Positions 13,576 to 21,425 are shown, counted from the stretch's first letter. The stretch: 40,457 nucleotides of DNA from a bacterium BMS3Abin06 (GCA_002897895.1 BDSY01000075.1:1-40457); one strand, 5' to 3'. A program made the numbers and translations. The notes: generated from the sequence alone by a model not told the origin.

Positions 13576-13668
13576 ATGGGTAATGTTGTAAAGTGGCGCA
13601 AAAAGAAAATGAGTAAACACAAACACAGAAAGCTTCTTAAAAGAACCAAACACCAGAGAAGAAAATAA
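13576..13668 (+). CDS. Tiny basic protein, bS22/AURKAIP1-COX24-like
   Basis: A 30-codon gene encoding MGNVVKWRKKKMSKHKHRKL and then LKRTKHQRRK. It matches the very basic AURKAIP1/COX24-type small proteins (M-G-x-V-x-K-x-R-[KR]-x-[KR]-M-x-K-x-K-H-R-K-x-L-[KR]-[KR]-T-[KR]) found in many bacteria. In mycobacteria such a protein is ribosomal subunit bS22, bound to 30S. AGGAGGTG at 13563-13570 is an excellent ribosome site for the ATG at 13576; an ATG at 13572 is too close and out of frame. A strong rho-independent terminator follows 30 bases downstream, so this is a complete transcription unit end. Direct ribosomal binding is inferred from the family. Confidence 0.8.
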   Translation: MGNVVKWRKKKMSKHKHRKLLKRTKHQRRK

Positions 13669-13698
13669 TTATTTAATTATTATAGATTCAGCTTTGAT

Positions 13699-13730
13699 GA
13701 AAAAGGGGACGGATATTCCGTCCCCTTTTT
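13699..13730 (+). terminator. Rho-independent terminator
   Basis: GGGGACGGA, a 3-base loop (TAT) and TCCGTCCCC form a 9-bp hairpin followed by TTTTT and preceded by A-rich sequence. It ends the bS22-like transcript. Confidence 0.9.
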
Positions 13731-13898
13731 ATTTTTCGGGACATAATTTTCTCATGATTGCCGGACGGTTGAGTCAATTAATTTTTTTTATACCCCTAAT
13801 AATCATTCTTATTTGACAGTCCGCATATTTAGTGCTACTTTTTAGAAAATGGTGGGGATACTCTTTTATCTTTGTAGCATAATTTACAATTATTTAAA

Positions 13899-14000
13899 AA
13901 AAGAGGATGCCGTACCCTGATTTGAAAGGTTTTTTCTGCCTCAACCAGAAAGTCTACCTTTTACTTCAGCCATGTCCCCTACAGGACGGCATCCTCTTTT
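13899..14000. repeat. 102-bp element with perfect 15-bp terminal inverted repeats, or a rod-shaped RNA
   Basis: AAAAGAGGATGCCGT (13899-13913) and ACGGCATCCTCTTTT (13986-14000) are perfectly complementary. Inside, the minus strand can also pair CCTG/CAGG, AAAGGT/ACCTTT and TTTCTG/CAGAAA, giving one long rod. Read on the minus strand it ends in a T7 run. AATTAT occurs on both flanks (13888-13893 and 14001-14006), which could be a target duplication. A TTGACA/TACTTT promoter candidate lies at 13813-13841 on the plus strand. The data fit a small inverted-repeat mobile element or a structured RNA; I cannot decide. The remaining bases from 13740 to 14270 hold nothing else recognisable apart from the next repeat. 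Confidence 0.6.
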
Positions 14001-14107
14001 AATTATCTGATTTGAGCGATTCATATAGCCACAACATTCAGGTTGCGTAGTCCGTCAGGATTATTAATGCACCCGGCTGCAATAAATTAAAAAAAGAATC
14101 GCTTATT

Positions 14108-14252
14108 AGAGTCTGTGTATAAACATAACAATTGAGCCGTCATTCCCGCATTCTGTTGAGCGGGAATCCAGTCTTTTCAATGAGTTCTGGATACCCGATT
14201 ACAGACTTCGGGTATGACAAAAATAAAAAAAAGCAATTTATAGACAGACTCT
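14108..14252. repeat. MITE-like element, copy A (145 bp, 16-bp terminal inverted repeats)
   Basis: The ends AGAGTCTGTGTATAAA and TTTATAGACAGACTCT are inverted copies with one mismatch. Inside are two hairpins, CATTCCCGC/GCGGGAAT and ATACCCG/CGGGTAT. It has no coding capacity. The copy at 29103-29241 is clearly homologous along its length. It sits directly upstream of the PilZ gene. Confidence 0.85.
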
Positions 14253-14271
14253 GATTATCGGGGGATTATGT

Positions 14272-14568
14272 ATGGAAAGAAGATTCTCTGAAAGAAAGAC
14301 TTTAAATATAGACACCACTTTAATAGCCGGTAATCTTTTTTACTCGGGAACTGTTTTGAATATTTCCGAAAAAGGAATGTCTATCTGCTCAAAGATACGT
14401 TTTCCTGACGATTCCGTGCTTGTAGTAATTATTCGCAAGAAAATAATGGTCATTGCAAGAGTTAAATGGGCAAAGCAAAAAAACAGCCATTATTACACTA
14501 TCGGGGTTGAGCTCTTAAATCCGCTTCAGGATTATTTAGAATTAGTAAATAGTCTCAGATCTGCATAA
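14272..14568 (+). CDS. PilZ-domain protein, probable c-di-GMP receptor
   Basis: A 98-residue single-domain protein. It shows the PilZ c-di-GMP signature: RRFSERKTL at the N-terminus supplies the RxxxR element, and NISEKGMSI near residue 30 supplies the D/NxSxxG element. The rest alternates beta strands (VLVVIIRKK, VIARVKWAKQ, YTIGVELLNP), as in the PilZ barrel, with a short C-terminal helix. GGGGG at 14260-14264 is the ribosome site. It is monocistronic between repeat element A and the smc promoter. Its output partner cannot be inferred; the YajQ gene at 21.6 kb belongs to another family reported to bind c-di-GMP. Confidence 0.85.
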   Translation: MERRFSERKTLNIDTTLIAGNLFYSGTVLNISEKGMSICSKIRFPDDSVLVVIIRKKIMVIARVKWAKQKNSHYYTIGVELLNPLQDYLELVNSLRSA

Positions 14569-14587
14569 AATTTTCAAAAAAATCTAC

Positions 14588-14616
14588 TTGATAGAAATAC
14601 TTCGATGTTATATATT
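14588..14616 (+). promoter_or_regulatory. Sigma-70-type promoter upstream of smc
   Basis: TTGATA (14588-14593), a 17-base spacer and TATATT (14611-14616). It lies in the gap between the PilZ gene and smc, about 130 bases before the smc ATG. Confidence 0.55.
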
Positions 14617-14743
14617 ATCATGACTAAAAGCACATTATATTGTAGATTTAAAGGGTACAAGTCACTATATTTGGTTATTTTCTTTTAAACTTTGTGCCTG
14701 GGCAGTTACCCCGTAATTTTATAAGTAAAAGGGAAACAAAATC

Positions 14744-17700
14744 ATGCGTGTTGAGAGACTGGAATTAATAGGCTTCAAGTCATTTTCCGACAAGACGGTT
14801 TTCAAGTTTCACCCCGGCACAACTGCAGTTGTAGGGCCTAACGGGTGCGGCAAAAGCAATATCGTCGATGCCTTTAAATGGGTTCTCGGAGAGCAAAGCG
14901 CCAGAAGTCTCCGCGGCGGAAAAATGGAAGATGTTATCTTTGCCGGTTCAGCCACAAAGAAGACAAAGGGCATGGCGGAAGTAACGCTTGTGCTTTCGGA
15001 TATTGTAAAAAAACCCTCAAACGGCTCGGAAGGTGATGAAAATCAGGAGACAACCGACATCTCGGTAACCCGCCGCCTTTACAGGTCCGGTGAGAGTGAA
15101 TACCTGATGAATAAGGTACCGTGCAGGCTGAAAGACATTAAAAATATGTTTCTCGACACAGGCCTTGAGCTCAAGGCATATTCAATACTTGAGCAGGGAA
15201 GGATCGGCGATATAATAAATTCAAAGCCCCAGGACCGCAGATTTCTTATTGAAGAAGTTGCGGGCGTGATGAAATATAAAGTGAGAAGACATGAGGCAAT
15301 GAACAAACTTGAGTCGTCCAAGTCAAATCTCCAGAGGCTGCATGATATAATCTCCGAGGTCAAAAGACAGATAAATACGATAGACAGATATGCAAGAAAA
15401 GCGGAAAGATACAAAAAACTCTTTGAAGAGATCAGGGATATTGAGGTAAGAATTGCAAAGAGAGATTCAAAAGCGCTCCGGGATGAAATATCCACCCTTG
15501 AATCATCGGAAGACACGCTCAAATCAAAAGAAGCGGAAGTGTCCGCAAATCTCCATTCCCTCGAAGCATTAACAGAAGAAAAGAAACGATTATGCATTGA
15601 ACATGAAAGGTCTCTCGCTGAGATCAGGACAAAACTCTACTCACTTGAAAAAACAGCTACAGAAGACGAAGGCAAAATAGCGCTGCTTAAAAGCGACTGC
15701 GAAAATCTCAGGGAAAGATACAATATTCTCATAAGGCAGGATAAGGATCTTACCATAGAAAAAGAGACTACAGCGGATTCCATTAAAGAGATCGAAACTA
15801 ATGAAGTTGAAATGGGGCAGGAACTTTCAAATCTCGAAAACATACTGGAAGAAAGGAGTGCATCCTTTTCTGAAGCGGATAATGAAATTGCCGAGTTAGA
15901 GCATTCTATCGAGGGGCAGAGAAAAAATCTTTTTATCAAGGCGGAAGAAATAAGCAACATAAAAAATGAACTCAGCCGCCTGAACCTGACCATTGAAAAT
16001 ATAAACCGGAAAACAGAGAAGAGTTCAGAGGATATAGATTCTCTGAACAACAATCTTGCTTCACTCGTTACTGCAATCGGGCAGACAAAAAATGAACATC
16101 TTAAATTCCGGACAGAACTTTCAGAAACAAGGGAAACAAAAGAAGGGCTTGTCAGTAAGTTAAAGGACAAAAAGAGAGAGCTTTCTGAAAGGGCGGAATC
16201 TCTTTACAGGGAAAGGGAAGAATTAGCTGCCATGAATTCAAAACTGGAATCATTGAAGGAAATGGATGAGAGCCGGATGAGTTCGATAGATGAAAGCATA
16301 AGGACGCTCTGCCGGGTAGCCGATATTTTTGATACACCGCCTGAATATGAAACCGCTATAGAAGCGGTCCTCGGAGATAAACTCGGCGCAGCCGTTGTTG
16401 AGGATCATAATGAGATTATAAAGGCACTGCAATTAATACGGGAGAACAATACGAAGCGGAGCGGTTTCATTACAATCAATCTCTCAAACAGGCCGTTAAC
16501 AGAGTCTGCGAATGTTCAGAGTATCGGCGCAAACAGTGGAGTTATCGGTGAAGCCGTGAAATTTATTTCAGTTAAAGAGGGTTTTGACAAAGTTGCGATA
16601 TCACTCTTGAATGACGTTTATTTAGTGGATAATCTGAATACCGCCCTTTCTCTGTGGCAAAGACCCTCAGAAAAAGATGAGAAGCCTTTATATTTTGTCA
16701 CACTTGACGGAGAGGTGCTTGAGCCTTCGGGAATGGTATTCGGCGGCAGTGATAAAGGGGTTTTAAAGGTAAAGCGTTTGATAAAGGAATTTGAAAAAAG
16801 CATATCAGGCAAAAAAGAGGGAATTGCAGAGGCCGAGAAATCAGTTGCCGCCATAAAAGATGAAATCGTCTCAACCGAGAATGAGATCATCTCCATTGAC
16901 GGGAAGATATCCGCCCAGGAGAAATATTGCCACGAACTGGGCATGAAGATATCGAATATGACGGAGGAAAATCAGAGACTAGAGAAAAAGCATGAGTTTA
17001 TTGCCCTGGAAATAACGGATGATCACAGGGAAAAAGAGAGCCTGCAACGCGCTCTTGCAGAAAAAGAAGAGCAAGGCAGGGCGCTTGAAAATGAAAAACA
17101 GCGGATTGAAGAAGAGATAAGGTCTGTCCGGTCTGCAATCTCCGTTAAAAGGGAATCTCTTGAGGCAATGCGTTCAGAGCTTACCGAGGTAAAACTCGAC
17201 CTGACATCAAAGAGAGAGAAGATGGCCTCTGTCAGAAGAGAGATTCAAAGGCTCAATGCGTCGATTGACGGGATAGAGAGGAAAAGAAAAGAGATGTTGA
17301 ATGAGCGCAGCAATATCCGGGAAGCCATCGAACATAAAGAGCAGGAGGTCGTGAAAAAAGAAGATGCACTTAAGTCAAAGATTGTTTCAGTGGCTGAGCT
17401 GCAGTCAGAGGCTTCAAAAATAAATGAGATACTCGAAGCCGGAAAGGCGGAGCTTGCGCTTATAGAAAAGCATCAGAAAGAGATTGCCCGCGAACTTGAA
17501 GGCATTCACGGTGAACTCAGTCAGATAGAGATGAAAAAAATGGAACGTACAATGAAGCTTGATTACCTGAAAGAAGATATCCATAAAACATACTCCATAG
17601 AAATTGAGACAGAAGATCTGCCTGATTCCGTCACTCCGGAAGAGGAAGAAAAGCTGCCGCAGCTCAAAGATAAGCTCCAGTCAATAGGGCCGGTAAGCCT

Positions 17701-18283
17701 AGGCACCCTCGATGAGTATAAAGAGCTTAAATCAAGATATGAATTCCTGACAAAGCAGCATGATGATCTTTTAAATTCAATTTCCGCTCTGGAGGAAACT
17801 ATCCGGAAAATAAACATGACTTCAAAGAAAAGACTGGAAGATGCCTTTGAGGCCCTGAACGAAAAATTCAAGGAGGTCTTTACAATCCTGTTCGGCAAAG
17901 GCAGGGCGGAGCTGCAGCTTACAGAGGGAAGTATTTTAGACGCAGGCATTGAAATAATAGCACAGCCCCCGGGCAAGAGGCTGCAAAACCTCAATCTCCT
18001 TTCAGGCGGTGAAAAGGCGCTGACAGCGCTTTCACTCCTTTTTGCAGGTTTCATGATTAAGCCTACACCCTTATGTCTGTTAGACGAAGTTGACGCACCC
18101 CTTGATGAATCAAATACAGACAGGTTTATTAACCTGTTAAAAGAGCTTGCAAAAGGAATTCAGTTCATTACCATTACCCACAACAGGCGGACAATGGAAG
18201 CAGCCGATTACATGTACGGCATAACCATGGAAGAACCCGGCGCTTCAAAAGTTATTTCAATGCATTTAGCCGAGGCTGTATAA
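14744..18283 (+). CDS. smc: Chromosome segregation ATPase SMC
   Basis: A full-length 1179-residue SMC that compacts and organises the chromosome with ScpA/ScpB. The N-terminal head has FKSFSDKT and Walker A GPNGCGKSN at 31-39. A long coiled coil follows, broken by the hinge at about 510-640 (YETAIEAVLGDKLGAAVVED, and the glycine-rich GMVFGGSDKGV). The second coiled coil then leads to the C-terminal head, with signature LSGGEKAL at about 1086-1093 and Walker B LLDEVDAPLDE (Asp1114, Glu1115). Nothing is missing. scpA and scpB are not adjacent. The gene has its own promoter candidate and is followed by a non-coding stretch rather than another gene of the same operon. Confidence 0.97.
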   Translation: MRVERLELIGFKSFSDKTVFKFHPGTTAVVGPNGCGKSNIVDAFKWVLGEQSARSLRGGKMEDVIFAGSATKKTKGMAEVTLVLSDIVKKPSNGSEGDENQETTDISVTRRLYRSGESEYLMNKVPCRLKDIKNMFLDTGLELKAYSILEQGRIGDIINSKPQDRRFLIEEVAGVMKYKVRRHEAMNKLESSKSNLQRLHDIISEVKRQINTIDRYARKAERYKKLFEEIRDIEVRIAKRDSKALRDEISTLESSEDTLKSKEAEVSANLHSLEALTEEKKRLCIEHERSLAEIRTKLYSLEKTATEDEGKIALLKSDCENLRERYNILIRQDKDLTIEKETTADSIKEIETNEVEMGQELSNLENILEERSASFSEADNEIAELEHSIEGQRKNLFIKAEEISNIKNELSRLNLTIENINRKTEKSSEDIDSLNNNLASLVTAIGQTKNEHLKFRTELSETRETKEGLVSKLKDKKRELSERAESLYREREELAAMNSKLESLKEMDESRMSSIDESIRTLCRVADIFDTPPEYETAIEAVLGDKLGAAVVEDHNEIIKALQLIRENNTKRSGFITINLSNRPLTESANVQSIGANSGVIGEAVKFISVKEGFDKVAISLLNDVYLVDNLNTALSLWQRPSEKDEKPLYFVTLDGEVLEPSGMVFGGSDKGVLKVKRLIKEFEKSISGKKEGIAEAEKSVAAIKDEIVSTENEIISIDGKISAQEKYCHELGMKISNMTEENQRLEKKHEFIALEITDDHREKESLQRALAEKEEQGRALENEKQRIEEEIRSVRSAISVKRESLEAMRSELTEVKLDLTSKREKMASVRREIQRLNASIDGIERKRKEMLNERSNIREAIEHKEQEVVKKEDALKSKIVSVAELQSEASKINEILEAGKAELALIEKHQKEIARELEGIHGELSQIEMKKMERTMKLDYLKEDIHKTYSIEIETEDLPDSVTPEEEEKLPQLKDKLQSIGPVSLGTLDEYKELKSRYEFLTKQHDDLLNSISALEETIRKINMTSKKRLEDAFEALNEKFKEVFTILFGKGRAELQLTEGSILDAGIEIIAQPPGKRLQNLNLLSGGEKALTALSLLFAGFMIKPTPLCLLDEVDAPLDESNTDRFINLLKELAKGIQFITITHNRRTMEAADYMYGITMEEPGASKVISMHLAEAV

Positions 18284-18341
18284 GCTTCCGGCTCTCCAGC
18301 AATCAGCTTTCAAAAAAGCCAAAAATATGTCTGCCCAATAA

Positions 18342-18470
18342 GCAGAAATCATATATGCTTTTTGTGGACAAGGCTATGAGAAAGGTTATGTTTACATTGA
18401 TGGACACTTATCTAAGTTGTTTATTCGCGCTTTAATTCAGGCAGCAGAATATAATATATTGATCTGGTAA
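18342..18470 (+). pseudogene. Possible transposase remnant
   Basis: A 42-codon open stretch without a start codon translates in part as GYEKGYVYIDGHLSKLFIRA. The YIDGH motif recalls the catalytic region of some transposases, but the fragment is too short to name. It lies at the start of the debris-rich stretch between smc and the SET gene. Confidence 0.2.
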
Positions 18471-18521
18471 AAAAAAGAAAATGCGGGGATATTCAGGATA
18501 GGATATATATAAATGTTACAT

Positions 18522-18692
18522 AAAAAATGCGATGCCCTGGTAAGGTTTCCCTTACGCTTTGCCTGTGGATGTTTTGGAGTTTAAGGCCTTTCCTGAAGTT
18601 CAGAACGAACTCCAAACCTTCTACCCCCACCCACTAGCCGATATGCTCGGCTTTGAGCTTTATCTACTCAGGGTATCGCATTCTCTTCTTCT
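18522..18692 (-). ncRNA. Probable structured small RNA (about 170 nt), family not identified
   Basis: On the minus strand a near-consensus promoter (separate entry) is followed by a 14-bp closing stem with one mismatch, pairing plus 18669-18682 with 18526-18539. The downstream strand of that stem runs straight into T6 (plus 18522-18527), as at an intrinsic terminator. Inside are three good hairpins: GCCGA/TCGGC (18637-18651), a 9-bp stem TTTGGAGTT/AACTCCAAA (18573-18581 with 18608-18616), and GTAAGG-GAAA-CCTTAC with a GNRA loop (18540-18555). No ORF fits. Size and closed ends recall 6S or other housekeeping RNAs, but the several separate hairpins do not match the 6S rod and I see no SRP or tmRNA signature. 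The start is estimated from the promoter. Confidence 0.6.
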
Positions 18693-18698
18693 ACTTTT

Positions 18699-18726
18699 AG
18701 TATAACTCGATTTGATGCTTTGTCAA
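18699..18726 (-). promoter_or_regulatory. Near-consensus sigma-70 promoter for the small RNA
   Basis: On the minus strand: TTGACA (plus 18721-18726), a 16-base spacer and TATACT (plus 18699-18704). The predicted start is near 18692. It is among the closest to consensus of the promoters I found in the window, and no protein gene follows it. Confidence 0.75.
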
Positions 18727-18741
18727 TGGTCTGCAGGCAGT

Positions 18742-18792
18742 GTGTCAGTGTCTACATTTTACAGATTTTCCTGAAGAATGTAGACTTGACAC
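18742..18792. repeat. 51-bp palindrome, likely mobile-element end or MITE
   Basis: GTGTCA-G-TGTCTACATT on the left pairs with AATGTAGAC-T-TGACAC on the right, nearly perfectly, around a short loop. Such GTGTCA/TGTAGAC ends look like the tips of an insertion sequence that has lost its interior. Confidence 0.55.
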
Positions 18793-19092
18793 CGCCCACT
18801 GGAGAAAACCTCACGGTTTTTTCCTTGCCTTAGGCTGGTACTTCTGCTAATATCAATAAACATTAGCAGGGTTCACGTACAGGGGGCTTGGTTTCATTAT
18901 TTCCGAAATAAGCTCACGCCTATGCCGGGTGTAGACAATTCCATGCACTCGAATGCATGACAGCAGGGAGCTTTATTGCTTTTGATAGTTTTTGATATGC
19001 AAATCGGTTTTTAATCAAAACATCACAATTCAGTCACGCATTTATGATGTCTGTGTGAAGTTTAAGAAAACAATTTAAAAAGGAGTTTCAAT
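18793..19092. other. Non-coding stretch with hairpins before the SET gene
   Basis: Contains a hairpin AAAACC-TCAC-GGTTTT followed by T residues (18805-18822), which could stop plus-strand transcripts, and a second stem TGCTAAT/ATTAGCA (18845-18868). No ORF of useful length or recognisable gene was seen. It is probably part of the same mobile debris. Confidence 0.4.
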
Positions 19093-19569
19093 ATGGACGA
19101 TGGATTTGAGTTAAGAGTATCTGATAGAAAAGGAGAAGGTATTTTTGCGACGAGATCATTTAAGGCCGGTGAAATCGTAATGGACGGAATAATTGAAAAA
19201 ATACTGAAGGAGAATCACTCTCATGCTTCACAGATAGGCGAAAATAAATATGTGTTTCACGCCGGATTAATAAGTAAGGTCAATCATTCCTGTAACCCTA
19301 ATTGCGGCATCAGAATCAATGAAACCGGCGCCCATGACTTTGCAGCCATGAGAGAAATTATTGTTAATGAAGAAATAACTTTCGATTATGCTATGAGAAA
19401 TTATGGTGTTGATTATTTCCCGAAACAGTGCATGTGCGGCTCGAAAATATGTCGAGGTAGAATTACCGGTTGGAAAGATTTACCGGATGAAAGAAAAAAA
19501 ATATACGAAGGGTTTGTTGCTCCTTACCTTCTTGGATTGGATGCCGGGTATTGTCCTGAGCAATCATAG
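19093..19569 (+). CDS. SET-domain protein (probable protein lysine methyltransferase)
   Basis: A 158-residue compact SET protein. All the hallmarks are present: KGEGIFATRSFKAGEIV at the start, the AdoMet-binding NHSCNPNC at 64-71, EITFDYA at 94-100 with the catalytic-type tyrosine, and a post-SET zinc motif (Cys113, Cys115, Cys120; CMCGSKICRG). SET enzymes transfer methyl groups from S-adenosylmethionine to lysine side chains. The bacterial substrate here is unknown and nothing nearby names it. AAGGAG at 19080-19085 is the ribosome site. The gene stands alone between a small-RNA/hairpin region and a cysteine-rich fragment, with group II intron remains further on. This suggests gain by transfer, although SET genes occur across many bacteria. 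Confidence 0.9.
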   Translation: MDDGFELRVSDRKGEGIFATRSFKAGEIVMDGIIEKILKENHSHASQIGENKYVFHAGLISKVNHSCNPNCGIRINETGAHDFAAMREIIVNEEITFDYAMRNYGVDYFPKQCMCGSKICRGRITGWKDLPDERKKIYEGFVAPYLLGLDAGYCPEQS

Positions 19570-19586
19570 TATGGGAGAATGAATAG

Positions 19587-19796
19587 ATAATAGTATGTAC
19601 TCATACAGCCATATGCCCTGAATGCGGCACCGAGACTTTAGTAATTGGAACCGAATACGGTGATTTTTGCTTTCTTTGTCGAGAAGAATTCCATATGGAG
19701 AGTTGTGAAATGTGCGGAGTATACTTAAGCGCAGACGAAATTAATGAATTTGGGAACTGTGATGATTGTTTTAGTGAGCGTATGGAGAAGTGGTAA
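19587..19796 (+). pseudogene. Cysteine-rich zinc-ribbon-like fragment lacking a proper start
   Basis: The open frame encodes CPECGTETLVIGTEYGDFCF, then LC, and later ESCEMCGVYLSADEINEFGN, CDDC and a stop. Paired CxxC motifs look like two small zinc sites. No ATG, GTG or TTG occurs before the first cysteines; the nearest ATG upstream (19594) is one frame off. The only in-frame ATG, at 19695, would leave a 33-residue protein with half the motifs. It starts 18 bases after the SET gene stop codon and could have been cotranscribed with it. Either the 5' end carries a frameshift, or only the short form is made. Confidence 0.45.
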
Positions 19797-19819
19797 CGCC
19801 TAATCGGATATGGGGTTTT

Positions 19820-19909
19820 TCTCCCCCGCCCTCCAGGTGAGTCGACCGAGGGAACTTCGCCTTCAGCTGCTCCAAGAACCGGACGAGAACCTCTTAGTTT
19901 ATCCGGCTC
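19820..19909 (-). mobile_element. Group II intron 3' end remnant (domains V-VI)
   Basis: On the minus strand, plus 19876-19909 gives exactly 34 nt. It starts GAGCCGGAT and ends CGTCCGGTTC, the length and end pairing of group II domain V. Next comes a domain-VI-like stretch (AGCTGAAGGCGAAGTTCCCT) leading to GGTCGACTCACCTGG. No reverse transcriptase gene or 5' half is present, so this is a dead fragment. The distal hairpin of domain V is imperfect, which lowers certainty. The adjoining 19910-20056 stretch holds nothing else I can name. Confidence 0.5.
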
Positions 19910-20056
19910 CCATCACTCAGCCCCACAAAAGGCTTTGCTTTACCCATCAGTTCCTCCCATCTTTCTGGTTGACTGACTGATATTACCGAGTGATCCGGCC
20001 CCTTCGCTCCATCCGGACAGTAAGCAGCCCCCCTCTGGACTTATCAAGGGGCGGCG

Positions 20057-20164
20057 GTGCGCCTCGTTTTTGATGTCGCTTGTGCCAGTACTGTTGGTCT
20101 GAATGAAGAGAAGATCAGGAAATATGCAGGATGGCAGTTGTTTAAAGCGACTGAGGCGTATTAA
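20057..20164 (+). pseudogene. C-terminal coding fragment, origin unknown
   Basis: 35 codons read in part LNEEKIRKYAGWQLFKATEA before the stop. The composition looks like a genuine protein end and its stop codon overlaps the stop of the opposing cytochrome gene, but no upstream part exists. It could be the tail of a transposase or another lost gene. Confidence 0.25.
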
Positions 20165-21174
20165 TGTCCAAATAAGTTCGGGAAGTAGAAAGTTTCATAT
20201 TTTGTTACCAGGCCTTTGATATTCAGATACCGCAGATCCGTGGCCTTCTTTTCATCAAAACCGAGTTTTTCAAAGTCTAATATCCCGTCCGGAGAATGAC
20301 ATTCATTGCAGGCTACGCTTATTTCTTTTTTTGCAATGTCCCTGTGAAAGAAATTTAATTCTTTCTCTTTCTCCGCAGGGCTCAGATTTTTTTCTTTATC
20401 AAGAAATTTTTTAGCCCTCTCATTATCCTGTGTATTCATAAGTAATAATTTTTTGCCTTTTTCAGTTTTAAAGACAGCTATTCTTGATATCAAATGCCTG
20501 GTCTTCCGGGTCTCGCCCTGATCGTTTTCTTCTGAAAATATTTTCAGCATCTTTGATATTACAGAATTTGATTTTACATGTTCTTTTATTTCCTTCTTCT
20601 CATGTGTGCCGTAGGGCTCACCGGTAAATTCAAATTCTTCAGGCTCTTTCCAGTTATATGTCAGATTTGCCGGATCCTTCTTTTTGAGATGACAGACTTC
20701 ACAGAGCATAAATCCTGTATGCATATTTAACAGGGCCCGCACATTATTGTTTTCACTATGTGGATATAATGGATGGCATACCCTGCAGGATGATTTATCC
20801 TCAAGACGGGTAATGGCAAATCTTTCCTGTTTGTGGAATGCTGCAAGAGATGCCGGGTCAATTGCACCTATTTTTTCCCTGTCCTCAAAGTGACACCTGA
20901 CCGTACACTCAACACCTGTTACGTTTGTATGAGGGACCTGTACTGTCTTTGGATGGCACTGCCTGCAGTCTGTTTTGCCGTGTGGAGATGCCAGGTGCTT
21001 TTCTTCATCAATATGAAGGACTTTGAATTTATCAGGCCTTTCAAATTTTACAAGGCCGGGATATCCGTGACAGATAAGACACCCTCCTCTATCTACGGCA
21101 AAGGAGGGAGCAGTGCCTTGTAAAACAGAGTATGAAATAATTGCGAGTAATATTGTCAGCTTTAAATTTCTCAA
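20161..21174 (-). CDS. Exported multihaem c-type cytochrome
   Basis: A 337-residue periplasmic electron carrier. A signal peptide opens the protein (KLTILLAIISYSVLQGTAPSFA). Haem-binding motifs are CLICH, CRQCH, CRVCH, CEVCH and CNECH, plus one stretched CTVRCH with three residues between the cysteines, which may or may not hold haem. Other histidines could serve as distal ligands. The start is TTG at 21174: an in-frame stop lies two codons upstream, and any later start would remove the signal peptide. The gene stands alone, opposite to its neighbours. The family is not one I can name. Likely partners are respiratory reductases or extracellular electron-transfer chains elsewhere in the genome. 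Confidence 0.8.
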   Translation of the reverse strand: MRNLKLTILLAIISYSVLQGTAPSFAVDRGGCLICHGYPGLVKFERPDKFKVLHIDEEKHLASPHGKTDCRQCHPKTVQVPHTNVTGVECTVRCHFEDREKIGAIDPASLAAFHKQERFAITRLEDKSSCRVCHPLYPHSENNNVRALLNMHTGFMLCEVCHLKKKDPANLTYNWKEPEEFEFTGEPYGTHEKKEIKEHVKSNSVISKMLKIFSEENDQGETRKTRHLISRIAVFKTEKGKKLLLMNTQDNERAKKFLDKEKNLSPAEKEKELNFFHRDIAKKEISVACNECHSPDGILDFEKLGFDEKKATDLRYLNIKGLVTKYETFYFPNLFGH

Positions 21175-21294
21175 TTTTTAATTAATCATAATATGGAATT
21201 AAACTGATTTTTAGCCGAATCCTGAAATAGACTTAATTTTATTATATTATCCGCATATGGGCAAGAGCCAAAAACTTATTATCCTATTATTCTT

Positions 21295-21425
21295 GTAACT
21301 CAGGTAGGCACAAAGGCACATAGTGACAAAGGCACAAAGTGAAAAGAAGAGAATGAAAAAAATTGTCTTATATTGTCGTTCCCTTTGTGCCTCTGTGCCT
21401 TTGCCCCTTTGTACCTGGTAGTTAC
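21295..21425. repeat. Large inverted repeat with GGCACAAA units
   Basis: The left arm starts GTAACTCAGGTAGGCACAAA and the right arm ends with its inverse, CTTTGTACCTGGTAGTTAC. Both arms are about 45 bases and are made of repeated AAAGGCACA/TGTGCCTTT units. It lies between the divergent cytochrome and yajQ genes; no other feature was found in that 383-base gap. Confidence 0.7.

Noticed and set aside
13899-14000. 4.5S SRP RNA
   Set aside because: The rod shape and size are similar, but the conserved GGAA tetraloop and the adjacent internal-loop sequence are missing.
18522-18692. Retron msr-msd as explanation of the structured RNA
   Set aside because: The paired ends fit, but no reverse transcriptase gene lies nearby and the branching-G context is not evident.
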